Made by a program: the position numbers and the translations under genes. A stretch of 34,590 nucleotides of DNA from Methanolapillus africanus (GTDB lineage Archaea > Halobacteriota > Methanosarcinia > Methanosarcinales > Methanosarcinaceae). The DNA is taken from assembly GCF_032714475.1 (NCBI RefSeq), contig NZ_JAWDKD010000023.1, forward strand, positions 1-34,590, read 5' to 3'. Positions 15,972-24,013 of the stretch are shown here, piece after piece; position 1 is the first letter of the stretch; each line of letters starts with the position of its first letter. The notes below the pieces were generated by a model. That model ran no database searches, was not told the origin of the DNA, and saw only the letters and a list, made by a program, of their open reading frames with translations.

Positions 15972-17633
15972 ATGTCTCAACAAGAATTAGGTCAGAATCA
16001 ACAGATAGCCATACTTTTTCCAGATAAAGTATACGAATTTGAGTTGGGCATTCCCGTTGTTTTTTTAGGTGCAAATGGATCGGGTAAAACACGCCTTTGT
16101 ACAGAAATTGAAAAAAGAAATGATACACGTTTTTCATCTACTTTTTCTGGACGTCGTTCTTATCCAGATAGAAGCTTATTAGTTCATAGACTATCAGCAC
16201 AAAAATCTCTTTCGATACCAGATATAATTACAATACATGGAATTGAATCATCTGAAAAGGATTTATTTATAGGAGCGCAACATGAAAGTGCTTCTAAGTA
16301 TCAATCAAAGTATAACTCGAATCCATCAACAGCTCTTGTTAATGATTATGATAAAGCCTTATCGTTGTTTTTCTCTCGAAACAATATCATTTTAGAAACA
16401 CAACATGATATTTTTAGAACATCCGACAAAATTGGCCTACCTCGTCCTCCACTTGTAACAACACCAATTGAACAAGTTATTGAAATATGGAATTATTTAC
16501 TGCCAAACAGAAAGCTTGATTTGTCTGGCGGTGCGGTTCACGTTGGAGGGAATGTACGCTATCATGGTAAAGAAATGAGTGATGGTGAAAGAGTTATCCT
16601 TTATATGATAATTCAAGTCCTTTCTCTCAAACCTAAATCTATTTTAATTATTGATGAACCGGAATTACATATTCATAAAGCAATATTGAACAAGTTATGG
16701 GATAAACTCGAAGAAATTCGCAAAAATTGTGTATTCATATATGTTACACATGACCTTGATTTTGCTGCTTCTCGAAATACCAATAAGGTTCTATGGGTGC
16801 GAGGGTTTGACGGAAACAAATGGGATTACAATTTTATAAATACAGATGATTACTCCGAACTTCCAGAAGCTTTGTTGTATGAGATAATTGGTACGCGTAA
16901 AAAAATCGTTTTTGTCGAAGGAGAAAGAGGAAGTTTTGATTACCAATTATATAAAGAATTATATGCAGACAAAAATTATCACGTGATTCCATGTGGTAGC
17001 TGTAAGCAAGTAATAAATTACGTAAAGGCAAAGAGGGGATATAATGCACTTGGCAGCATTGGTGTTGTTGGTATAATTGATAGAGATTTTCGTACTGATG
17101 ATGAAATTAACAGTCTTGCTAAGGATGGAATCTATACTCTGAACGTAGCAGAAGTTGAAAATTTGTTTGTAGTTCCAGAATTGATTGATTTTGTATGTCG
17201 ACAAATGGGTAGCGAATCTGAAAAAAATGAAGAAGCTAAAAGATTTGTTATAGACCAGTATAATCGTTTATTTAATAGCCAGATAAAAGAAGCAACCATT
17301 AAAACTATCAATTCTCAAATAAAGTGCATGAATATTAAAAATTATGAATTAGAGCCTCAAGAGATAGTGGATTCAATAATTAACGAGTTTACAGCTGATT
17401 ACATACAAAGGATAATGGATGATAAAAAAATCATATACGATAAAACTACTGATATGACAGAAATTTTGCGTATTTTTAATCACAAAGGCCTTGTTACTGG
17501 TGTCGGAGAAAAGTTGGGCATTAAATCAAATGATTATCCTCGACGAGTTATCAATCTTTTGAAATATGATACTGGAGGAAGTAAACAACAAATAATTAAT
17601 GCATTAAGTAAATATATTCCAGATTTGCCATAA
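15972..17633 (+). CDS. AAA ATPase fused to DUF4435 (TOPRIM-like), candidate defence protein
   Basis: This 553-residue protein joins an SMC/ABC-like AAA ATPase to a DUF4435 domain. The ATPase shows Walker A GANGSGKT (33-40), a signature-like EMSDGER (201-207), Walker B SILIIDEPE (223-231) and the H-loop VTHD (258-261). The C-terminal part starts KIVFVEGERGSFDYQLY (Glu316), then GVVGIIDRDF (Asp370, Asp372) and EVENLF, the acidic pattern of TOPRIM-like DUF4435 nucleases. The same pair of domains forms the PARIS defence system (AriA ATPase and AriB DUF4435) and resembles OLD nucleases. The gene is clearly more AT-rich than its neighbours and freely uses ATA, TTA and AGA codons, suggesting recent transfer. 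GGAG precedes the ATG. Stop codon TAA. Confidence 0.82.
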   Translation: MSQQELGQNQQIAILFPDKVYEFELGIPVVFLGANGSGKTRLCTEIEKRNDTRFSSTFSGRRSYPDRSLLVHRLSAQKSLSIPDIITIHGIESSEKDLFIGAQHESASKYQSKYNSNPSTALVNDYDKALSLFFSRNNIILETQHDIFRTSDKIGLPRPPLVTTPIEQVIEIWNYLLPNRKLDLSGGAVHVGGNVRYHGKEMSDGERVILYMIIQVLSLKPKSILIIDEPELHIHKAILNKLWDKLEEIRKNCVFIYVTHDLDFAASRNTNKVLWVRGFDGNKWDYNFINTDDYSELPEALLYEIIGTRKKIVFVEGERGSFDYQLYKELYADKNYHVIPCGSCKQVINYVKAKRGYNALGSIGVVGIIDRDFRTDDEINSLAKDGIYTLNVAEVENLFVVPELIDFVCRQMGSESEKNEEAKRFVIDQYNRLFNSQIKEATIKTINSQIKCMNIKNYELEPQEIVDSIINEFTADYIQRIMDDKKIIYDKTTDMTEILRIFNHKGLVTGVGEKLGIKSNDYPRRVINLLKYDTGGSKQQIINALSKYIPDLP

Positions 17634-17662
17634 TTACTTAATTTCAAAAAAATCAATAAAAA

Positions 17663-17699
17663 AAGGGAATTTCCTGCCACCGGAAATTCCCTTCCTTTT
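17663..17699. terminator. Strong hairpin terminator, probably bidirectional
   Basis: AAGGGAATTTCC (17663-17674) pairs perfectly with GGAAATTCCCTT (17682-17693) around a seven-base loop. A T run follows on the plus strand, and the minus strand is also T-rich beyond the stem. It sits between the 3' ends of the fusion ATPase gene and the convergent DUF4177-like gene. Confidence 0.75.
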
Positions 17700-17820
17700 T
17701 TCACACAATTGCCGTTCTTGCGATTGGCGGTATCGGTTTCGTTTTTGGTTCACACAATTTCTATCCGTTCAAAGGGATAAACATGAATTTTGGAGCCGTT
17801 CGAATATGGATTGGACGAAT

Positions 17821-18045
17821 TTAATCCATAAAACGAATCGGGCGTTTGAAGATGATGAATTCGCCGCAAATGGATGCGAATTGCCAGCCTTGGGCCGCAT
17901 ACGATTCAATTTGGTCCACAATGTTGAGTTCGTCAACGGCGTCCATTTCGTATTCGAAATCCAGCAAACTTTCATAATTTTGATGGTTGTGATTTTTGGA
18001 TTTTATGTCAAAAAATCCCGGCACTTGAATTGATTCTATCGACAT
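17821..18045 (-). CDS. DUF4177-like small protein
   Basis: This 74-residue soluble protein ends with the pattern YAAQGWQFASICGEFIIFKRP, which is typical of DUF4177 and related small domains (an alpha helix, a Gly-Trp turn and two strands ending in F-K-R/K). The function of the family is unknown. The ATG at 18045 is chosen because GAGGTGA (18051-18057) lies five bases upstream; the frame is open further, to a TTG at 18126, but that start has no ribosome binding site. It converges on the AAA-DUF4435 gene across a shared terminator, and the two might form a small acquired island. Stop codon TAA. Confidence 0.6.
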   Translation of the reverse strand: MSIESIQVPGFFDIKSKNHNHQNYESLLDFEYEMDAVDELNIVDQIESYAAQGWQFASICGEFIIFKRPIRFMD

Positions 18046-18237
18046 TTCTGTCACCTCGTTCTCAGGTTCCTCTTCTTTTATTTTAAGAACAAACCCTTCA
18101 AGGACCTTTGAGCATATAAACTTCAAACAAGCGGGGTGAAAGTATTAAAGAAATATATTTTATAGTCGCCAATGAATTATTCTTTTAAAAAATCGTCTTT
18201 ATTTTCCGATTATTTTATTGGATTATTTACAAAGAGA

Positions 18238-18245
18238 ATATATAA
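18238..18245 (+). promoter_or_regulatory. TATA-like box of the PHP-mre11-rad50 operon
   Basis: An ATATATAA-type box is centred about 26 bases before the ATG of the PHP gene, so transcription would start at or near the start codon. No clear ribosome binding site is present, which agrees with a leaderless first gene. Confidence 0.5.
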
Positions 18246-18266
18246 TTCAAAATCCAATTTTCAGGC

Positions 18267-18962
18267 ATGTTCAAATTCGATTTACATATTCACTCACAAT
18301 ATTCGCGGGACTCAAAAGCCCCGCTTGAAGATATTTTACGGACCGCCAAGGAAAAAGGTCTTGACGGCATCGCGATTTGCGACCACGACGAAATAGAGGG
18401 CGCGTATAAGGCGATGGCATTGGTCCGCGAATTCCCGGAAAAATACGGCGGCTTGGTGGTGATTCCCGGCATTGAAGTCAGTACGGCCAAGGGACATATA
18501 TTAGCGCTCAACGTGTCGGAAAAGATTCCGCCGATGATGACGCCGGAGGAAACCACCGATTATGCACGCGATTTGGGCGCCTTGTCGATTATTGCCCATC
18601 CGTTCCGAAAAAGCGCTCATGGAATCGGTTACGTTGAAGGCGCCGGCGCGGACGCCGTGGAAACTTTTAATTCAAAAAGCACCACGAACGGCGCCAACCA
18701 AAAGGCGGATCAAGAAGCCGACCGCCTCAAAATGCCTAAAACCGGCGGCAGCGACGCGCACATTGCGGAACTGGTGGGGCGCGGATATACAAACATTGAC
18801 GCTACCGAAAACACAACGGAAGCGGTTTTAGAAGCCATCCGGCAGGGAAAAACAATTCCCGGCGGAGAACTGACGCCGTATTCGGTTGTTGTCCGGCAGA
18901 TGGGCGGCAACGTCATTCGGCGGACGAAACGCTTTTTCAAAATGCAATTTCATGAGGTTTAA
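18267..18962 (+). CDS. PHP-domain metal-dependent phosphoesterase
   Basis: This 231-residue protein carries the PHP metal-site motifs in order: DLHIHSQYS at the N-terminus, ICDHDEIEG near residue 40, IPGIEVST near 70, IIAHPFRK near 110 and GGSDAH near 165. The family hydrolyses phosphoesters using two or three metal ions; substrates include nucleotides, nucleic acid ends and histidinol phosphate. The broad COG0613-type similarity does not fix a substrate here. Its TAA stop directly abuts the ATG of mre11, so the two are almost certainly co-transcribed, which points to a DNA-end or nucleotide function (inference). Confidence 0.88.
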   Translation: MFKFDLHIHSQYSRDSKAPLEDILRTAKEKGLDGIAICDHDEIEGAYKAMALVREFPEKYGGLVVIPGIEVSTAKGHILALNVSEKIPPMMTPEETTDYARDLGALSIIAHPFRKSAHGIGYVEGAGADAVETFNSKSTTNGANQKADQEADRLKMPKTGGSDAHIAELVGRGYTNIDATENTTEAVLEAIRQGKTIPGGELTPYSVVVRQMGGNVIRRTKRFFKMQFHEV

Positions 18963-20387
18963 ATGATTCAAATAATTCATACGGCCGACACACACCTCGG
19001 ATACCGGCAATATCAAAACGACGTCCGAAAGCAGGATTTTTTTGATTCGTTCGCGTACGTCGCCGACAGCGCCGTAACGCTTGGCGCCGACGCCGTCGTT
19101 CACGCCGGCGATTTGTTTGATTCGCGCAATCCGTCACTGGAAGACTTGGTGGAGACGATTGCGGTTCTTCGGAAATTAAAAAACGCCGGCATTCCGTTTG
19201 TCGGCATCGTCGGCAACCATGAAGGAAAACAAAATACGCAGTGGCTGGATCTTTTTGAAGGGATGGGACTGGCGAAGCGTTTGTCTGAGAAACCGTACAC
19301 GATTTCCAAGGACAGCGTGTCGGCACGTATTTACGGCATCGATAATTTATCTCATCCGAGACTATCAGCTTTCGATTTCTCCGTTTTTGAGCCGGAAACA
19401 GTGCCCGAAAATGAAACTGTTCGAACTTACAACTTATTGGTTCTCCACCAGCTTCTCAGTCCGCTCGTGCCGATGCAGCCCATGTGCTGCGGCGACTTTT
19501 TGGACAACATTTCGATTCCGTTCGACGCCGCGCTGCTGGGCGACAACCACAAATACGAATGTCAGAAGCACAACGACTGCTGGGTCACTTATCCGGGAAG
19601 CACCGAGCGGTGCAGCGCGTCCGAAGATGAAACACGGTATTTCAACCTGCTGACACTGGATGAAGAATTATCCATTACGCGATATATGATTCCGACGCGG
19701 GAATTTTTGACCATTTCCGTTCCGTACGGCGGCGAACAATCCGGTTATTTGGAAGCGGTTTACGCCAAAATCGACGAATATGCACAAAAGATTCCGGACG
19801 CTGTTGTTTTTGTGGAACTGTTGGGACTCAAAAAAACATTGATTTCGATCAGCGAAATTGAAGAATACGTTCTTGAAAAAGGCGCGCTCGTCGTCAAAGT
19901 CGGCGACAAGAGGGACCGTTACGACGAAGAACCGCAGCGCTTGGCGAATGTGACGTTTCAAGACCCGGACGAAGTCGTCAACCAAAACATCCGGATGCTG
20001 AATTTAACGGGCGCCGGCTTTCTTTTGGACAACGTCGTTCGCAGCAAAGAAATTTCAAAATCAAATGTCGACGAAGAGTCCGAAAACGGTTTAAAGGCTT
20101 TTCTGGAATCGATGGACTTTTCCGCGGAAATACGGCGGGAAAATTATGTGCGCGACGATTTCAGTTTCCCGGAAACGGTTGTGAAAGCAGAGTCGGAAAA
20201 CATTTCGCCGATCGAAGAGGAAAAGCCGGAGACGGACCGCTTTGATGAGGCGGCTGGCGGCGCAAACGAAGACGATAAGCCGGTTGACTTGAAAAAACAA
20301 GACAAACAGCCGGAACCCGAAAATGAAAAAGAAAAGAAGCCGGGTCAAAAGCCGAAGCAGTATACGCTGGGCGACATGTTCGGATGA
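18963..20387 (+). CDS. mre11: DNA double-strand break repair nuclease Mre11
   Basis: This 474-residue protein is the Mn-dependent nuclease of the Mre11-Rad50 complex, which processes DNA ends before recombination. Calcineurin-like phosphoesterase motifs are HTADTHLGYRQ (Asp9, His11), HAGDLFDSRNP (Asp50), VGNHEGKQ (Asn85, His86), the LHQLL segment and LGDNHKYE. The capping and Rad50-binding regions follow. From about residue 395 the chain is charged, Pro- and acid-rich and probably disordered, ending in QYTLGDMF (466-473), which resembles a PCNA-interacting peptide. The start abuts the PHP stop, and the TGA stop overlaps the rad50 ribosome binding site. Confidence 0.95.
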   Translation: MIQIIHTADTHLGYRQYQNDVRKQDFFDSFAYVADSAVTLGADAVVHAGDLFDSRNPSLEDLVETIAVLRKLKNAGIPFVGIVGNHEGKQNTQWLDLFEGMGLAKRLSEKPYTISKDSVSARIYGIDNLSHPRLSAFDFSVFEPETVPENETVRTYNLLVLHQLLSPLVPMQPMCCGDFLDNISIPFDAALLGDNHKYECQKHNDCWVTYPGSTERCSASEDETRYFNLLTLDEELSITRYMIPTREFLTISVPYGGEQSGYLEAVYAKIDEYAQKIPDAVVFVELLGLKKTLISISEIEEYVLEKGALVVKVGDKRDRYDEEPQRLANVTFQDPDEVVNQNIRMLNLTGAGFLLDNVVRSKEISKSNVDEESENGLKAFLESMDFSAEIRRENYVRDDFSFPETVVKAESENISPIEEEKPETDRFDEAAGGANEDDKPVDLKKQDKQPEPENEKEKKPGQKPKQYTLGDMFG

Positions 20388-20399
20388 GGAGGAATGGGC

Positions 20400-23300
20400 A
20401 TGAAATTCAAATCATTGCATGTGGAAAATATTCGCAGTTATCAGCAGCTGGACATTGATTTTAAAGACGGCGTCACCGTGATTTCGGGCGTGAACGGCAG
20501 CGGCAAATCCAGCATTTTGGAAGCGTGCTTCATCGGCTTATTCGGAACGGGCGCTCTTTCGGGAACCAGTCTGGTGATTCCGGACATGATCCGAAAGGGC
20601 AGTACGGTGGCGGAAATTGCGCTGGATTTCGAACACAAAGGCGCAGACTACCGGATCGAACAGCAGTTCAAAGTTCAAAAATCGGGTGCCGCCGGAAACA
20701 CGAAGTCAATTCTGTACAAGAACGGCGAAATTATCGCGGAGCAAGCCAAAAAAACGTATACGGCCCTGTGCGAACTCCTCAATATGGATGAGGAAAATTT
20801 CAAAAACTGCGCTTACATCCGGCAAGGCGACGTCGACGCGCTCATCAACGCCAAACCCAAAGACCGGCAGCAGATGATTGACGATTTGCTGCAGCTCGGA
20901 AAACTGGAAGAATACCGCGAGCGGACAAACATATCAAAAACGTCCGTCAACCGCGTGATTCGTTCGGAAAACGACCGGCAAAAGGAAACGCAAAAGAAAA
21001 TCGCCGAGATGAAGGAGAAAAACCTGTCCGGTCAAATCAATGACCGCCAAAAAACGTTGGAAGACATTAATACGGCCGTTTCCGGGCTTCGCGCGCAGAA
21101 AGAAGAAATCGGAAAGGACAGCGCACTTTTGGAAACGAAAATGAAAGAGCTGGAACAAATCGAAAAAGAGTTGGCCGACCTTTTAAAAAGTGCTTCTCAG
21201 TTAGAAAACGACTACAACAAAATTGTCGCCGACAAGGAAAAGGCGGTTGAAGACATATCGGCCAAAGAAAAAAGAATCGCAGAACTGCGCAACGCCGGCA
21301 AATTGATTAAAAATGAAATCGCCGGAGCCGATCCGGAAGAGCCGGTTAACGACATTCCGGCGCTTGTCTCCAAATTTAAAGCGGAGGAACGGACGGCAAA
21401 CGATCAGCTGCATGAGGTTTCAAAGGCATTGGGCTTGGTTTTACAAGACAAGGATAATCTGAAAAAGCAAACCGATGAGAAAAGAATCGAAAAAGCAAAA
21501 GCGGAAAAAGGCTTGGAAGAAATCCGGACCAGATTAAGCCATCAAGATAAAGACATTGAAAAGATGAATCAAGCCGTCGAATCCGGATTTACGAACGCGC
21601 AAACTCAAAAAGAATCGTTTTTGACGCTGTTTGAAGACGTTTTGGATGAATTCAAAAAAGCGATGGTGCCGCCGTTTGAACAAACGGATTCAAACCCGGA
21701 ACCAGCAAAATCGGAGGCAGACGCTGCGGAATCGGACGGCAGATGCCAACCGGTTTCGGACGGACCCTTTGAAGACATTTCATTCTGTTTCAGTTTGGTC
21801 AAAGCCGAAGAGCTGCCGATTCCGTCCGACGCCGAACTTTGGAAAAATCTCATTTCCGATATTGAGCGGTTGGAAACATTTATTCTTCAAAAATCAAAAG
21901 AAGACGAGCGGCGGCAAAGCGAGCCCGAGACGGAACGGGCTCAGATTTCGGGCGAATTGGAAGAGAAGAAAAAGCGGATTTCAGAAGCTGAAAAGGAAAT
22001 TCTGGAGCTGGAAGCCGAACGCCAAAAAATCGAATCGGACCTTCAAGCCGAAACAAAACATGCTGCTGCGGTTTCAAAGAATTTGACGGATTTCCGGTTT
22101 ATTTTGTCGGAAAATCAAAACAAACGCAACGCCAAGATCAAATTGTGTCCCGCGTTTGAAGAAACGGTTCCGAAAGCGCATTTGGATTTCATGCAAATTG
22201 AACCGGCCGATGTTGAGAAAACGTATGATTTTATTGTGAAAACGCAGGAAAGCGTCGTTTCCGAGAAATCCCGGCTGTCGGCTGAAAAAACCGGCATCGA
22301 AAAGGAACTCAAAAGAAAAGAAGACCTTTTCAAGTCCGGCAAGTGCCCCACTTGCAGACAAGCGGTTGCGGCTCAGCAATCTCAATCTCACACGCATGTA
22401 TACGCCACCGATGACGAAATGAAACGGATGGCCGACATTGCCGCGCAGCTGACGGTTCTTGAGAAATCGGAAACGGAGAACAGAACCCAACTGTCCGTTT
22501 TAAAGGAAATTAAAGAATTGGACGTCAGAATCGAAGAGTTGAACTCTAAAATCAAAACCGCAACGGCTGAAGAAAAAGGCAAAAAAGAACTGATTGAAAA
22601 ATACAAAGCGGATTTGGTTGAAAACGAGAAGAAACGGACTGAAAAAGCCGGCCAGAAAATGGAAAACACCGTTTTTTGCGACACGCGCCAAAAAGATCTG
22701 GAAGCGCTCAACCGCCGCTTGCTGTCGCTCAAAGAAGAGAACTCAAAACGGACGGCCAAAGCCGGACAGCTGACGGCGCAAAAGAAAATATTTGCAGAAA
22801 CCGCTAACGGAATCCTTCGGAATTATGTGGCGCTGGAAAGTTTGAAAGATCTGAAAAACGAATCGGAAAAGCGAAAAGCGGAGCTTGAAAAAGCGATTGC
22901 GGACTTGACAGCGGCAATCGAATCTCAGAACCAAACTTTGGAAAAAATAACAGGCAACGAGGAAAAGATTCGGGCGGAAAAACAAGTCAAAGAAAATGTT
23001 TGGACTCAAAAAGAGAATCTGCTCAAAAAAGCTGAACGTTTATCCTTAACAGCCGGCGATGAGGAAAGGACAAAAATGGAACTGTCGGCACTCACGGAAA
23101 AAATGGCGCATTTGGACGGCTCCGCCAACCAATACCGGCGACAAATCACTGAAAAGAAGGAAAGGGCGGACCAACTGAACTCGAAGATGGACGGATTGAA
23201 AGTTTTGAACGGCATGACGCTGAACGAAAAAATCGACGAAAATAGAAGAAAAGAGTCGGCTGTTTCCAATCAAATTAAGGAATGGGAAGCGCACAAAACA

Positions 23301-23924
23301 ACGCTGACGGAACAAATCGGAATGCTGCAAAGTGAAATCAAACAGCTGCGGCAGCTGGAAGAGGACGCGAAGATTCTGCGCAACAAAATCGGATTCTTGA
23401 TGCTTGTTTTGGAAGACGTGACGGCTCTCGAAGACATGTATTTGAGAATCCGCGGCGACATGCGTTCCCGAAACATTGAGGCGCTCGACATTTTGCTCAA
23501 CGATATGTTTGATTTCATTTATTCGAACAACGCGTATTCCCATTTGGAGCTGGACGCCGATTATAACTTAAAAGTGTATGAGAAGGACGGATCCGTGCTG
23601 GAGCCAAAACAGCTCAGCGGCGGCGAACGCGCGATTTTCAATTTGGCGCTCCGGTGTGCGATTTACCGGCTGCTGTCGCTCGGATTTGGCGAAGACAATC
23701 AAGGAAAAACATCCCTGCCGCCGCTGATTTTTGACGAGCCGACCGTCTTTTTAGACAGCGGGCATGTCGGGCAGCTGATCAAACTGATCGACCGGATGAA
23801 AGAAGACGGCGTCGGACAGATCATCGTGGTGTCGCATGACGAATCTCTGATTGATTCCGCCGACCAAAACTTCCGCATCGAAAAAGATTCGCTGACAAAC
23901 GCCTCGGAATTGACGAGCGTCTGA
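20400..23924 (+). CDS. rad50: DNA double-strand break repair ATPase Rad50
   Basis: This 1174-residue SMC-like ATPase clamps DNA and controls Mre11. It has Walker A GVNGSGKS (30-37), a Q-loop region YIRQGDVDALI, a long coiled coil, the zinc hook KCPTCRQA (Cys649, Cys652), the returning coil, the signature LSGGER (1072-1077), Walker B IFDEPT (Asp1112, Glu1113) and VSHDE. The ATG at 20400 is preferred over 20394 because GAGGAGGA (20386-20393) leaves six bases of spacing to it and none to the other. A Pro/Ala/acid-rich break interrupts the first coil near residues 423-450. The gene ends at a hairpin terminator. Stop codon TGA. Confidence 0.96.
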   Translation: MKFKSLHVENIRSYQQLDIDFKDGVTVISGVNGSGKSSILEACFIGLFGTGALSGTSLVIPDMIRKGSTVAEIALDFEHKGADYRIEQQFKVQKSGAAGNTKSILYKNGEIIAEQAKKTYTALCELLNMDEENFKNCAYIRQGDVDALINAKPKDRQQMIDDLLQLGKLEEYRERTNISKTSVNRVIRSENDRQKETQKKIAEMKEKNLSGQINDRQKTLEDINTAVSGLRAQKEEIGKDSALLETKMKELEQIEKELADLLKSASQLENDYNKIVADKEKAVEDISAKEKRIAELRNAGKLIKNEIAGADPEEPVNDIPALVSKFKAEERTANDQLHEVSKALGLVLQDKDNLKKQTDEKRIEKAKAEKGLEEIRTRLSHQDKDIEKMNQAVESGFTNAQTQKESFLTLFEDVLDEFKKAMVPPFEQTDSNPEPAKSEADAAESDGRCQPVSDGPFEDISFCFSLVKAEELPIPSDAELWKNLISDIERLETFILQKSKEDERRQSEPETERAQISGELEEKKKRISEAEKEILELEAERQKIESDLQAETKHAAAVSKNLTDFRFILSENQNKRNAKIKLCPAFEETVPKAHLDFMQIEPADVEKTYDFIVKTQESVVSEKSRLSAEKTGIEKELKRKEDLFKSGKCPTCRQAVAAQQSQSHTHVYATDDEMKRMADIAAQLTVLEKSETENRTQLSVLKEIKELDVRIEELNSKIKTATAEEKGKKELIEKYKADLVENEKKRTEKAGQKMENTVFCDTRQKDLEALNRRLLSLKEENSKRTAKAGQLTAQKKIFAETANGILRNYVALESLKDLKNESEKRKAELEKAIADLTAAIESQNQTLEKITGNEEKIRAEKQVKENVWTQKENLLKKAERLSLTAGDEERTKMELSALTEKMAHLDGSANQYRRQITEKKERADQLNSKMDGLKVLNGMTLNEKIDENRRKESAVSNQIKEWEAHKTTLTEQIGMLQSEIKQLRQLEEDAKILRNKIGFLMLVLEDVTALEDMYLRIRGDMRSRNIEALDILLNDMFDFIYSNNAYSHLELDADYNLKVYEKDGSVLEPKQLSGGERAIFNLALRCAIYRLLSLGFGEDNQGKTSLPPLIFDEPTVFLDSGHVGQLIKLIDRMKEDGVGQIIVVSHDESLIDSADQNFRIEKDSLTNASELTSV

Positions 23925-23957
23925 GTTGGATTTTGAAAAAATCCAACCCTGTTTTTT
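23925..23957 (+). terminator. Hairpin terminator of rad50
   Basis: GTTGGATTTT (23925-23934) begins right after the rad50 stop codon and pairs perfectly with AAAATCCAAC (23938-23947) around a GAA loop. CCTGTTTTTTA follows. The arrangement matches an intrinsic terminator. Confidence 0.75.
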
Positions 23958-23978
23958 ATGATTTGAAAAAAAGTGATT

Positions 23979-24003
23979 GCCATAACGCGCGCGGCGCCGC
24001 CCA
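23979..24003. repeat. GC-rich dispersed element, copy 2
   Basis: This is the most consensus-like copy, with the core TAACGCGCGCGGCGCCGCC and the intact 10-bp palindrome GCGGCGCCGC. It lies between convergent rad50 and the TPD nuclease gene, ten bases beyond the stop codon of the latter. Confidence 0.8.
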
Positions 24004-24013
24004 TACACAAAAC

